A DNA stretch of 64,000 bases from assembly GCA_009776955.1 (NCBI GenBank), contig WRMW01000003.1, positions 150,103-214,102 of the forward strand. The letters are read 5' to 3'. The DNA comes from Clostridiales bacterium. Its GTDB lineage: Bacteria; Bacillota; Clostridia; Peptostreptococcales; Anaerovoracaceae. The notes beneath the pieces are model-generated. The model was not told the origin of the DNA, searched no databases, and worked only from the letters and a program-made list of their open reading frames with translations. Made by a program: the position numbers and the translations under genes. Shown piece after piece: positions 16,469 to 25,411 of the stretch; positions within the stretch are counted from its first letter, which is position 1; the number at the start of each line of letters is the position of its first letter.

Positions 16469-17004
16469 AGCAATTTATAGTGCTCGCGGCTATCTTGCCA
16501 ATAATGCTCGTCTTTGTGGCACAGCTTTCGCTTGAAGGCGTGCGTTCGCTACGGATGAACGCAGCGGAGGACGCCATACGCGCTTTCTGCATCGAGGCCG
16601 CTTATTTTGGCGGAGGCGGGTCGGCGGAGGCTGACGCCCTGCGTACACGGCTCGCCGGAATATTCCGCGCCGACCCGCGCGACGTCCATGTGGACCTAAC
16701 ACCGGCGGGCGAATGGCGGATAGACTGGTGCGTGTCATTCCCTGTCGGGGACATCATGGCCGGCGCACGCCTTATGGGACTATCCCCCGCGGAGAACCGT
16801 GGCCGTGCGGATATGGGCGGCACCATCGTCATAGCACCCCCGTCTCCAGATGCGCCCCCGCCACCAGAAGCGCCCCCGCCACCAGAAACACCGACGCCAG
16901 ATGCGGACGGCCAGGACACGCCAAATGACGCTGACACAGAGACCGGCGAGGATGCAACACCCCCGGACGAGACCGACCCGGACCCCAGCCCAAATCCACA
17001 CTAA
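16465..17004 (+). CDS. Pseudopilin-like membrane protein with Pro-rich tail
   Basis: A 179-residue protein starting at a GTG (16465) that overlaps the previous gene by 4 bp. The start is chosen because it gives VKQFIVLAAILPIMLVFVAQ, matching the leaders of the two small proteins upstream. An extracellular domain with two cysteines (AFCIEAAY and DWCVSF) follows. The last 60 residues are low complexity: PPPPEAPPPPETPTPDADG then an Asp/Thr/Pro-rich tail, the type that spans cell walls. The layout resembles TadE/TadF-like minor pilins. A longer frame from 16420 exists but lacks these features. Confidence 0.6.
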   Translation: MKQFIVLAAILPIMLVFVAQLSLEGVRSLRMNAAEDAIRAFCIEAAYFGGGGSAEADALRTRLAGIFRADPRDVHVDLTPAGEWRIDWCVSFPVGDIMAGARLMGLSPAENRGRADMGGTIVIAPPSPDAPPPPEAPPPPETPTPDADGQDTPNDADTETGEDATPPDETDPDPSPNPH

Positions 17005-17037
17005 TCATTACAATTGCGAAAGGAAAAATCAAAAACA

Positions 17038-20000
17038 ATGCTTATAAAGATCAACACCTTACTTATTGCGATGCTCGTTATCGCGCTCTTTCTCGGCTCG
17101 TTTATGAGTGTCACCGCCGAGCCCCCCACGACGAGCCATACGGAGACGGGGCCTGCGGAGAGCGAGCCTCCTGCCATTTTTGACGAACATACGTTTTTGC
17201 ATGACATTCCGCCAGAGGGAAACCCGGCCGAGGATATGCTTACCCTCGACATAGACATAGACGAGCCGGCACCCACAGAGACGAAGCCTGCGTTCCTTTC
17301 GCTGGAATCCGCCCAACTCGCCCCGATGTCAAATGTCATCGTGCCTGTCGCCCCGCTGGTGAACATAACGGTAAGTGACGAGGCCGCTCTCAGAAAAGCC
17401 ATCACGGACGCAGATGACAATGCACCTTATCACATAAGGCTTGATGCGAATATACATCTGACAGGAAGTGCCTTGGCAATCCCTGCAAACAAGAACATCT
17501 GGCTTACCGGCGCCATTCTCGTGGCTGGAAGGGTATTTCCAGTCAGCGTTATTGGAGCCCACAATCAAACGACTGTGACCATCGCCGCCAATGCTGTCCT
17601 TAATATAGATGGTGTTTCCATAACCCACGCCAACGGCATCAACGAGGAAGGGGTAATGGTGACAAGCAGAAGGGGCAGGGGGGTCACCGTCAACGGTACG
17701 CTCAATCTGGTTTCAGGGGGGATCACGCACAACCGCTTTGTGGGCAACGGCGGAGGGGTGAGCATAAACAGCACCGGCATCTTCAATATGTATGGCGGAA
17801 ATATCTCTTATAACTATGCCAATAGCGATACCTCCACCGATCCGGCGACAATCAACTGGGGCGGGGGCGTATACGTTTCTGGCGGGGTGTTCAATCTATA
17901 TGGCGGGGAAATTGTACACAACAGAGCCACCGCAGCAGGCGGAGGGGTCAGGGTCCAATCAGGGCACTTCAATATGCACAACGGCTATATTTACGACAAC
18001 TGGTCGTCCACGAGCTCGGGCGGCGGCGTGAGTTCAAACGCGACCAGCAGGATGTACGGCGGGGGAATCCAGGAAAACGGCCTCAACAGAGACAATGAAA
18101 CAACTCCTGTGACAACAACAGCCGGCGGCGGCATCGGGGTCGTGGGCGGCACCTTCACGATGCTGGGCGGAGAAGTGTCGAATAACTATTCAGGTTCGTC
18201 GGGCGGCGGCGGGGTATATATCTCAGGGGGCACGTTCAGGCTTGCTGCAGAGGACGGGTATGACGGCGGTAGCATTGCTGCTAACGAGACCAGAGGGCCA
18301 GGGGGCGGCATAAGGAATAACGGGGGAACCCTCCAAATCACAGGCGGGAATATCATCGGTAACTATGCAGGGGGAGGAGTCGATCTCGCCCATGACAGCG
18401 GGAGGAACGGCGGAGGCATCGTCGGGGCCATATCGGGCACGATGGCGAATGTGAAGATAAGCGACAACAAATGCACCGGCTCGGGAGGGGGAATATCTAC
18501 AGCAAACGCCCTCACGGCCGACCGTGTCGAAATAACCGGAAATTTTGCGGGCGCTACAGGCGGCGGCATACGATCCTCAGGCACACTGACATTGTCCAAC
18601 TCGAGCATATCAGAAAACACCGCAAGAAGTTCAGGCGGCGGCATATACAAATCGGCGGGCAGCACCGTCCTGAACAGCAGCGCCGTGAGCTTAAACAACT
18701 CATACAACGACCTTGTGCATGAAGTCGATGACGATGGCAACCCTCTTTCCTCGTCCGCTTACGAAGGAGGCCATGGCGGCGGTATCTATCAAGGCGGCGG
18801 GTCAAGCATAAGGCTGACGCACACCGAGCTTGAAGACAATATAGCAGGTCGCTCAGGCGGCGGGCTTTACTCGACGGGTTCTGTCACCCTGACCGACTCG
18901 TCGGTCAGCCAGAACGTTGCTGAAGGATGGAACATCAACACAGGGGAATACACTGGCGCTGGCGGCGGGTTGCGCGCCGTGGACGCGACGGTCACGGTGA
19001 ACAACTCCGTCATTGAGGGCAACCGTTCCAACAAGGGCGGCGGGATATACGCAAACTCGACAGTGACCGTCACTTCCGGCACGATCTCAAAAAACACGGC
19101 ATTCCTCAACGGCGGCGGGATATGGGTGACGGACACCACTAGCAACCTCACCAGGGCAAGAATCGCCGCAGGGGTTACTTTCTCTGGAAACCTTGCCTCT
19201 AACGGAGGGCCTTACCCTAGAAGGCCTGCCGACATCACCACATACAATAACAACATCGGGTCGAGCGGCACGGGCGTCACATGGACATACCCCTGGAGCC
19301 AAGGTTACAACAACCACGACATAGCCTATGTCAACGGCGAGGAGATAACATCCCCCGTCCATAGGGTGACCGTCAACTCGTCCTGGGCGACGGGGCAGTG
19401 GCCACACTCCATTCATTCATTGTCAGGCACGGGCGATTACATATTCGGCGAATCAATTGTACAGATTGATGCAGGGTCGAGGACGGGCTACTCTTTCAGC
19501 GGCTGGACGGTGAACAGCGGCGGCGCATCCCTCGCAAACCCGAACTCCGCCGTGACGACATTCCCTATGGCCGACTCGTCGGTGACGGTCACTGCGAACT
19601 GGACGGCAAACAGCTATACCGTCACCCTTGACAGGCAGGGCGGCAGCGGTGGTACTGCCAGCGTCACTGCCGTTTTCGATTCAAATATGCCTGCGATGAC
19701 CAGACCAACCCGCACGGGCTACACGTTCGGCGGCTACTGGACAGGGGCAGGAGGCACGGGCACGATGTACTACACAAACACAGGCGCTTCGGCTAGGGCA
19801 TGGAACCTACCATCCGACACAACGCTTTACGCTCGATGGACGGCAAGCACTTACACCATAACCTACGACACCAACGGCGGGACAGGCAGCATGGCACAGA
19901 CAACTGCGACATATGACGCAAGCGTATCGCTAAGGGCGAACAGCTTCACACGCACTGGCTACACCTTCGCAGGCTGGGCCACAAGCACGGCAGGCCCTGT

Positions 20001-22839
20001 CGCATATCAGGATTTGTATTCCTTCACCCCTTACAAGATCGCGAGCGGGCTGTCGCTTTTTGCCGTATGGACCGCCAACACCTATACCGTGACTTACAAC
20101 GACAATGGCGGGTTCGGCACAATGGGGGAAGGCACGGCCACGTTCGACTCCCCGTTCACCATTGCCGCCAACGCTTTTGCGAGGCCAGGCTTTCAGTTCA
20201 GGGGATGGAACACGGCTTCAAACGGGCTCGGCACGGCATACGAGCCGGATCATGCGTTTTCGCCTTGGGGCATGACATCGAACTTGAGCCTTTACGCTCA
20301 ATGGGATGTCTGGGTGACAGTCTCGCTTGATGTAAGAAAGGACGGAGAGCCTTGGGATAGCCATGGGAAATCGTTTGAACTCAGACTGGATGGAAACGAG
20401 GATACGAGGATGCCTCTGTCATACAAAGGCGGCATGCTAACGACCGAGGCCAGTAGCGGAATATGGAAAGTGTTTGAAAACGGCATCGACACCAGCCGGA
20501 CCATTGCTGTCACAGGGAGCCATGCGGAGTTTGCCTTGGATTACCATACAATAATGTTTTCCGCTGAACCTGACCCATTTACTCCGTCTGTAAACGCAAC
20601 CGCCTCGGCTACATATGGGGGCGAGGACATCGCGAGCGGGTCTGTCTTGCTTGGCGGCAGGGAGCTTATCGTCACGATTGCGGCCACTGGCGCTGACAGC
20701 TACGGATATGCGTGGAGCGGCGGCAGCATCGGGACAGGAGCGACACGAATCGTCTCGGCTGTGGCTTCTTTGCAAAACATAGCCTGCCAAGTCACAGGCC
20801 TGTATGCACCCTCAATATCGTCAAACGCCTTTCTGGGCGGTACGGACGGCAAGGGCGGCACGGTCGGCGTGCCATACAGCCAAAGCCTTGCAGCAGAGGG
20901 GACGCAGCCTGTCACATGGAGCGTGGAAAGCGGCACCATGCCGCCCGGCCTGACGCTCCTAGGCAATGGCACGATCGAGGGGACTCCGACCGCGGCAGGC
21001 GTCTACGCTTTCACCGTGCGGGCGCAAAACGGCGTGATTCCCGCCGCGTCAAAAGACTTCGAGATAAATATAAGCGGCGGCATCGCCACGCTCAATGCCT
21101 ACAAGGACGGCGCCCCGTGGGGCGGGCACGGCAAAGATTTTGAGCTGCGGCTAAACACTGACGAGAGCGTAAGGACGGCTCTGGCAGGCACGGGCGGCAT
21201 CCTGGCGGCAAGCGTCGCAAACGGACTGTGGAAAGTCTACGACGGCGGCGTGTACACCGAAACGGACATCCATATCAACGACTTAAACGCCGTCGGGCGG
21301 CTTTCGTACTATACGGTGAACTACGCCGTTTCGCCCCACCCCGATTCTCCTAAACTCGCCGTAAGCGCCGAAGCGACATACGACGGCATCCCAGTGGAAA
21401 ACGGGGACATAGTCCTTGGCGGCGGCGAGCTTGCCGTAACGGTCAAAGCGGAGGGTGCGGTCGGCTATGAGTATTATTGGGGCGGCGTGACGGCGGGCGG
21501 ATCGCCAAATACGGTGCCAAGCGGGTCGCATACATACACGGCCACGCTCGCATCCACCTCAGCCATATCGTGCCGCGTGGCGGGGATATATACAGCGACA
21601 CTGAACGTATACAATGACGGCTCGCCGTGGAGCGATTACGAAAAAAATTATTCATTGAAGCCTGGCACGGGCGAGAACGCAATTGTGGCGATGACGAACA
21701 TGGGTTCTTCTTCGAGTGCTGAAGTCAGAAGCGGCACGTGGATGGTGTATGACGGCGACACCTACACCGGCATCACGATTGCGGTAAGCGGGCAAGATGC
21801 CGACGCCACGCTCGCCTATTACACGGCGACCGCGAATGTCTATAGGGACGGCGAGCCGTGGGCTGCCCATGGCAGGGATCTGACGCTTAGGGCTGCAGGG
21901 AATGCGAGCGTGGTCATCCCTCTCGGCTTTGGCGAGGGGGGCGAGATGACCGCGCCCGTCTGGAACGGGACTTGGGCTGTTTATGATGGCAACAATCCCA
22001 CCGGGCAGTCAATAACGATAAACAATCGTGCGAGGGACGGCGCTGTTGCATATATGCCGCTCTATGAGCACTTGGTTGAGGCTTACGATGTCACGTTGAG
22101 CGTCAACAAGGACGGAGCGGCGTGGGAAGACCATGGGAAGGTGTTCGCTCTCAGGTATTCGGCGGACGGAGAGATAGGCAAGCCCGTAGCGAATGGTGTG
22201 GCAAGAGGCGTGCCAAACGGCGTGTGGAGGCTTTTTGAAAGCGGGCAGGACACGGGCGCGCAGATAAAGGTAAACAGCCGGCCGGTCAATGCGACGCTGA
22301 ACTACAACACCGTTGTCAAGCCTGGGGATTCAGGGGCGAGCTCGGGCTCGGGCTCAGGTGCGGGCACTGGCTCTGGGTCGGGCTCTGGGTCGGGGGCAGG
22401 TTCGGGGGCAGGTTCGGATTCGGGGGCGGGGCAGGACACGGACAGCATATATCTGACGGATGTGGTGATTGCGGATGAGGGAGGAGACCGCACGGCGGCG
22501 GACTCGGATTCCACAACCCTGGGAAACATAGTGGACGGAGGTTCGGGCGGAGGTTCGGGCGGTGCAGGGTCAGGCGGTGATGGAAGTGGCGGTGATGGTG
22601 GCGGCGGGGGCGGAGGTTCGAGCTTGGGCAGCCTTATGCAGGAAATCGGCAACCTCGTTTTGCGTGCGGTCGAAGCGTTGATCGCCCTGCCGCTTGCGGA
22701 CAAGGTGTTGCTAGGCACCGCCGCCTGCGCCCTCGGATTGTTGTGCAAACTGATGTTCGGATTTTTCGCAGGAGGGCCAAAGCGTAAAGGCGATAGGGAC
22801 GGCAGAGGCGGAAAGGTAAGGTCGCCCGCCTACGCCTGA
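17038..22839 (+). CDS. Giant repeat-rich surface protein (1,933 aa), putative adhesin
   Basis: Signal peptide MLIKINTLLIAMLVIALFLG ending near VTA (residue 28). Residues about 100-690 form a right-handed beta-helix-like region with many SGGGI/NGGGV turns alternating with NxxxNxA-type strands, like Pmp-type passenger domains. Residues about 800-1090 hold four InlB B-type repeats (GYTFAGW, LYARW, YTITYDTNGG motifs). The rest carries five KDGxPWxxHGKxFxLR repeats and one putative Ig-like section (GVPYSQSLAAEG to GTPTAAGVYAFTV). Two Gly/Ser-rich linkers precede a C-terminal membrane helix and the basic tail GGPKRKGDRDGRGGK. No LPxTG motif, so anchoring is by the helix. It follows the Tad-like genes by 33 bp and may be handled or displayed by that system. 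The TTG at 17014 is unlikely. Confidence 0.85.
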   Translation: MLIKINTLLIAMLVIALFLGSFMSVTAEPPTTSHTETGPAESEPPAIFDEHTFLHDIPPEGNPAEDMLTLDIDIDEPAPTETKPAFLSLESAQLAPMSNVIVPVAPLVNITVSDEAALRKAITDADDNAPYHIRLDANIHLTGSALAIPANKNIWLTGAILVAGRVFPVSVIGAHNQTTVTIAANAVLNIDGVSITHANGINEEGVMVTSRRGRGVTVNGTLNLVSGGITHNRFVGNGGGVSINSTGIFNMYGGNISYNYANSDTSTDPATINWGGGVYVSGGVFNLYGGEIVHNRATAAGGGVRVQSGHFNMHNGYIYDNWSSTSSGGGVSSNATSRMYGGGIQENGLNRDNETTPVTTTAGGGIGVVGGTFTMLGGEVSNNYSGSSGGGGVYISGGTFRLAAEDGYDGGSIAANETRGPGGGIRNNGGTLQITGGNIIGNYAGGGVDLAHDSGRNGGGIVGAISGTMANVKISDNKCTGSGGGISTANALTADRVEITGNFAGATGGGIRSSGTLTLSNSSISENTARSSGGGIYKSAGSTVLNSSAVSLNNSYNDLVHEVDDDGNPLSSSAYEGGHGGGIYQGGGSSIRLTHTELEDNIAGRSGGGLYSTGSVTLTDSSVSQNVAEGWNINTGEYTGAGGGLRAVDATVTVNNSVIEGNRSNKGGGIYANSTVTVTSGTISKNTAFLNGGGIWVTDTTSNLTRARIAAGVTFSGNLASNGGPYPRRPADITTYNNNIGSSGTGVTWTYPWSQGYNNHDIAYVNGEEITSPVHRVTVNSSWATGQWPHSIHSLSGTGDYIFGESIVQIDAGSRTGYSFSGWTVNSGGASLANPNSAVTTFPMADSSVTVTANWTANSYTVTLDRQGGSGGTASVTAVFDSNMPAMTRPTRTGYTFGGYWTGAGGTGTMYYTNTGASARAWNLPSDTTLYARWTASTYTITYDTNGGTGSMAQTTATYDASVSLRANSFTRTGYTFAGWATSTAGPVAYQDLYSFTPYKIASGLSLFAVWTANTYTVTYNDNGGFGTMGEGTATFDSPFTIAANAFARPGFQFRGWNTASNGLGTAYEPDHAFSPWGMTSNLSLYAQWDVWVTVSLDVRKDGEPWDSHGKSFELRLDGNEDTRMPLSYKGGMLTTEASSGIWKVFENGIDTSRTIAVTGSHAEFALDYHTIMFSAEPDPFTPSVNATASATYGGEDIASGSVLLGGRELIVTIAATGADSYGYAWSGGSIGTGATRIVSAVASLQNIACQVTGLYAPSISSNAFLGGTDGKGGTVGVPYSQSLAAEGTQPVTWSVESGTMPPGLTLLGNGTIEGTPTAAGVYAFTVRAQNGVIPAASKDFEINISGGIATLNAYKDGAPWGGHGKDFELRLNTDESVRTALAGTGGILAASVANGLWKVYDGGVYTETDIHINDLNAVGRLSYYTVNYAVSPHPDSPKLAVSAEATYDGIPVENGDIVLGGGELAVTVKAEGAVGYEYYWGGVTAGGSPNTVPSGSHTYTATLASTSAISCRVAGIYTATLNVYNDGSPWSDYEKNYSLKPGTGENAIVAMTNMGSSSSAEVRSGTWMVYDGDTYTGITIAVSGQDADATLAYYTATANVYRDGEPWAAHGRDLTLRAAGNASVVIPLGFGEGGEMTAPVWNGTWAVYDGNNPTGQSITINNRARDGAVAYMPLYEHLVEAYDVTLSVNKDGAAWEDHGKVFALRYSADGEIGKPVANGVARGVPNGVWRLFESGQDTGAQIKVNSRPVNATLNYNTVVKPGDSGASSGSGSGAGTGSGSGSGSGAGSGAGSDSGAGQDTDSIYLTDVVIADEGGDRTAADSDSTTLGNIVDGGSGGGSGGAGSGGDGSGGDGGGGGGGSSLGSLMQEIGNLVLRAVEALIALPLADKVLLGTAACALGLLCKLMFGFFAGGPKRKGDRDGRGGKVRSPAYA
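17740..19140 (+). repeat. Beta-helix repeats (GGG-turn units) inside the surface protein
   Basis: About twenty coding units carry a Gly-Gly-Gly-(V/I) turn preceded by Ser/Thr/Asn and followed by an Asn-rich strand (for example GGGVSINSTG, GGGIRNNGG, GGGIYKSAG). Spacing is mostly 20-30 codons. The units differ at codon level, so this is old divergence rather than recent amplification. Confidence 0.75.
20326..22160 (+). repeat. Five dispersed KDGxPWxxHGK repeats inside the surface protein
   Basis: Copies begin near 20326, 21090, 21601, 21831 and 22096, each reading (V/Y/N)xKDGxPWxxHGKxFxLR with variations (NDGSPWSDYEK, YRDGEPWAAHGR, NKDGAAWEDHGK). Each is followed about 25 codons later by GxWxVY/FDG or similar. 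They look like the starts of similar beta-sandwich modules of about 80-90 residues. Confidence 0.75.
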
Positions 22840-23480
22840 GTCTTGCCGCTGTACAGGCAGAGGTCGCTTACGATGCATCCACCGCACTCCGGCCTGCGTG
22901 CGTGGCAGACCCGACGGCCGTGAAATATAAAGTAATGATGGGCGGCTGAAAGCCGCCCTTTTGGGATGCATGTGACAAGCGCCTCCTCGGTTTTTTCCGG
23001 CGTGCTCTCGCAGCACAGGCCTATACGGTTTGCCACGCGGAACACATGCGTGTCCACCGGCATACGTTCCTGTCCGAACCCGAACGCCAGAACGACGTTT
23101 GCCGTCTTGCGCCCCACCCCCGGAAGCGTAAGGAGTTCATCAAAATCGCCAGGCACCTCGCCGCCGTAACGCTCGCCCAATATGGCGGCGAGCTTCACTA
23201 TATTCGCGGCCTTCGTGCGGTAAAGCCCTATGGTCCGTATCACCTCAGCCACCTCAGCGGGGTCGGCGGCGCCAAGCGCCGCCGCGTCCGGCCACCGCCT
23301 AAACAGCTCAGGCGTCACCTTATTGACCGAGGCATCCGTTGTCTGCGCCGAAAGCACCACGCACACAAGCAGTTCAAACACGCCGGAATGTACGAGCGCC
23401 GTGCCCTCGCCCTCGTATGACACGGCTAGGCGGTCCACCACCTCCGCAACCTTATTCTTGCTTAGAATCTTATCGCCCAT
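22830..23480 (-). CDS. nth: Endonuclease III
   Basis: A 216-residue base-excision-repair DNA glycosylase/AP lyase. The helix-hairpin-helix LPGVGRKTANVV carries the catalytic lysine and VDTHVFRV the catalytic aspartate. The 4Fe-4S motif C-x6-C-x2-C-x5-C is present (CHARRPECGGCIVSDLC). The frame is open upstream, but MGDKILSKNKVAEVV at 23480 gives the usual length; MHMGDK at 23486 is possible. There is no ribosome site; TATACT (23489-23494, minus strand) ends eight bases before ATG 23480, consistent with a leaderless mRNA. It converges with the surface-protein gene and overlaps its end by 10 bp. Confidence 0.93.
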   Translation of the reverse strand: MGDKILSKNKVAEVVDRLAVSYEGEGTALVHSGVFELLVCVVLSAQTTDASVNKVTPELFRRWPDAAALGAADPAEVAEVIRTIGLYRTKAANIVKLAAILGERYGGEVPGDFDELLTLPGVGRKTANVVLAFGFGQERMPVDTHVFRVANRIGLCCESTPEKTEEALVTCIPKGRLSAAHHYFIFHGRRVCHARRPECGGCIVSDLCLYSGKTQA

Positions 23481-23544
23481 ATGCATAGAGTATACCATGC
23501 GATCAGCAGCGGCACACAATTTGCGAGCCTCCACAGAAGCGCGC

Positions 23545-23650
23545 AATTCCACTGGAAAATGCCGTCGCAAATCAAACTGTCTGAGCCAGCGAGCGTAGCG
23601 AGTGCTGCGAGTTTTTGATTTGCAGGCAGAGGCCAGCATGGAATTTCCAG
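23545..23650. repeat. Imperfect long inverted repeat between nth and rlmN
   Basis: Perfect 10-bp arms GCAAATCAAA (23567-23576) and TTTGATTTGC (23614-23623) enclose a 37-nt segment with repeated GCGAG words (AGCGAGCGTAGCGAGTGCTGCGAG). Partly complementary flanks (TGGAAAATGCC and GGCCAGCATGGAATTTCC) extend the symmetry. It is the main content of the roughly 235-bp gap between nth and rlmN; I see no gene there. It could be a small non-autonomous repeat or a structured RNA segment. Confidence 0.45.
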
Positions 23651-23716
23651 CTTCGAGGACTAGCGAGCAGAATTGTCGTGACGCTGCAAGCCGCTAAATT
23701 CCGTGCCCACCGCCCC

Positions 23717-24751
23717 CTATTTTCTACGCAAGCGTAACTGTCCGCACGCCGCCCCAATATCCGCCCCCAACGACCGCCTTACCGTCGCCGGCACCCCCTT
23801 TCGCCCAAGCCCCTCACGAAACCTCTCAGCCGCCTCGGAGCCCGACCCGTGCACCGTGCCAAGACCCGTACCCGCCCCATTAAGCGGTATCAAATTCACG
23901 AGGCAATTCATCCCCCTAAGCAACGCCGCCAGCTCCGCCGCATGACCCGCCCCATCATTGAACCCATCGATCAATGCGTACTCAAACGTCGTTCGCCTAT
24001 GCGTAGCCTCGTAATGCCTGCGTGCCGCCTCCACCACTGCCCGCACCCCATACTTCTTCGTGACAGGCATCATCTGCACCCTAAGCTCATCGTTCGGCGC
24101 GTGCAGCGACACCGCAAGCTCCACCTGCGGCAATTCCGCCGCAAGCCTTTTCATCCCCGGCACAATCCCGCACGTCGACAGCGTGATTGAACGCCGCGAC
24201 AGATCGCGCCCATGATCGTCCGTGAAATTCTCAATGAACTTTTTTACATTGTCGAAATTGTCAAGTGGCTCGCCTATCCCCATCAACACGATATTCTTCG
24301 TGCGGGCACCCGCCGCATTCTCCGACAGGATCACCTGGAGCGCCATTTCTGCCGGGCTGAGGTTCCGCGAAAGCCCAAGCTCCCCCGACGCACAAAACAA
24401 GCACCCCATCCTGCACCCCGCCTGCGTGGAAATGCAGACCGAGTTGCGGTCCTTGTACTTCATAAACACCGTCTCGATCTCGATATAGTTCCCATCGTGC
24501 GTCCCGAACAAGTGCTTAGTTGTCTGCCCGTCCGCAGAAGATATGGACTCCACAAGGCCGAGGTCATCGATGCAGGCCGCCGCCATAAGCTTCTCCCGCA
24601 CCGCCGCCGGCACATCGGTCATCTTCGCAAAATCGTTCACGCCCTTGGCATAAAGCCACGAGTAAAGCTGACGTGCCCTAAAAGGCCTCTCGCCGAGCCC
24701 GTCGCAAAAATCCACCAGCTCGGCAAGGCTTAAATCATACAACGAAACCAT
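23717..24751 (-). CDS. rlmN: Dual-specificity 23S rRNA/tRNA methyltransferase RlmN
   Basis: A 344-residue radical SAM enzyme that methylates C2 of A2503 in 23S rRNA and A37 in some tRNAs. The cluster motif CRMGCLFC (C-x3-C-x2-C) follows SVCISTQAG, and GIGEPLDNFDNV and SLHAPNDELR are typical. The expected conserved cysteine of the methyl-carrying site is present near the C-terminus (DIGAACGQL). It starts six bases after the cyclophilin gene stop with no ribosome site, suggesting translational coupling. Confidence 0.95.
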   Translation of the reverse strand: MVSLYDLSLAELVDFCDGLGERPFRARQLYSWLYAKGVNDFAKMTDVPAAVREKLMAAACIDDLGLVESISSADGQTTKHLFGTHDGNYIEIETVFMKYKDRNSVCISTQAGCRMGCLFCASGELGLSRNLSPAEMALQVILSENAAGARTKNIVLMGIGEPLDNFDNVKKFIENFTDDHGRDLSRRSITLSTCGIVPGMKRLAAELPQVELAVSLHAPNDELRVQMMPVTKKYGVRAVVEAARRHYEATHRRTTFEYALIDGFNDGAGHAAELAALLRGMNCLVNLIPLNGAGTGLGTVHGSGSEAAERFREGLGRKGVPATVRRSLGADIGAACGQLRLRRK

Positions 24752-24757
24752 TGGGCA

Positions 24758-25411
24758 TTATTGCCTGCGTATCGTCTCCATGACCGGCGGGTCTATCGCC
24801 CTGTCCCCGTTCACCGGCACGGACGCAATCGCATCGACCACTTCGATGCCAGAAATCACCTTGCCAAATGGCGCATAATCGCCATCAAGGAAGAAGCAGT
24901 CCACGTCCGTGATAAAGAACTGGCTGCCCGCCGAGTTTGGATCGCCCGAGCGCGCCATGCCTATGGTGCCGCGCGTAAAGCTGAGGGGGTTGTCATACCC
25001 ATTGGCCGCAAACTCGCCGAAGATACGCTCACTCGGCCCGCCGGTGCCCGTACCGTCAGGACACCCGCCCTGAATCATAAACCCTTGGGAAATCCTATGG
25101 AAAGTCAGGCCGTCATAAAAGCCTTGGTCTACAAGCTTGAGAAAGTTCTCCACCGAGATCGGCGCTGCGTCTGCGTCAAGCTCCAACACTATCACGCCGC
25201 CGTCCTGCATAACTATCTCCACAACCGGCGACCCATCAGACTGAGCCGCATCGCCGCCCGCATCCGAAGGCGCCGTAGTCGTGGCATCGTTGCCACCGTC
25301 GTTCAAATCTACCGACCCGCCCGGCTCGCCGCCGCCAGAGCTACACCCCGCAAGCAGAGCGCCCGACGCCAAGGCAAACGCCATCGCCAATATCAGCTTA
25401 TTTCGCTTCAT
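24758..25411 (-). CDS. Cyclophilin-type peptidyl-prolyl isomerase lipoprotein
   Basis: A 217-residue protein: MKRNKLILAMAFALASGALLAGC signal with lipobox LLAGC, a Gly/Asp/Ala-rich linker of about 45 residues, then a cyclophilin domain (ISVENFLKLVDQGFYDGLTFHR, FMIQGGCPDGTGTGGPSERI, GTIGMARSGDPNSAGSQFFI, LDGDYAPFGKV). It should assist folding of exported proteins at the outer membrane face. ATG 25411 lies nine bases after GAGGA inside the end of the upstream gene, with which it overlaps by 14 bp; upstream in-frame Met codons belong to that overlap. Confidence 0.9.
   Translation of the reverse strand: MKRNKLILAMAFALASGALLAGCSSGGGEPGGSVDLNDGGNDATTTAPSDAGGDAAQSDGSPVVEIVMQDGGVIVLELDADAAPISVENFLKLVDQGFYDGLTFHRISQGFMIQGGCPDGTGTGGPSERIFGEFAANGYDNPLSFTRGTIGMARSGDPNSAGSQFFITDVDCFFLDGDYAPFGKVISGIEVVDAIASVPVNGDRAIDPPVMETIRRQ

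Noticed and set aside
17800..19100. Beta-helix repeats as a recent DNA-level tandem duplication
   Set aside because: Similarity is at protein level only; the nucleotide sequences of the units are well diverged and spacing varies.
22600..22839. Sortase anchoring signal at the end of the giant surface protein
   Set aside because: There is a helix and a basic tail but no LPxTG-like motif before them; ALPLAD lies within the hydrophobic region and does not fit.
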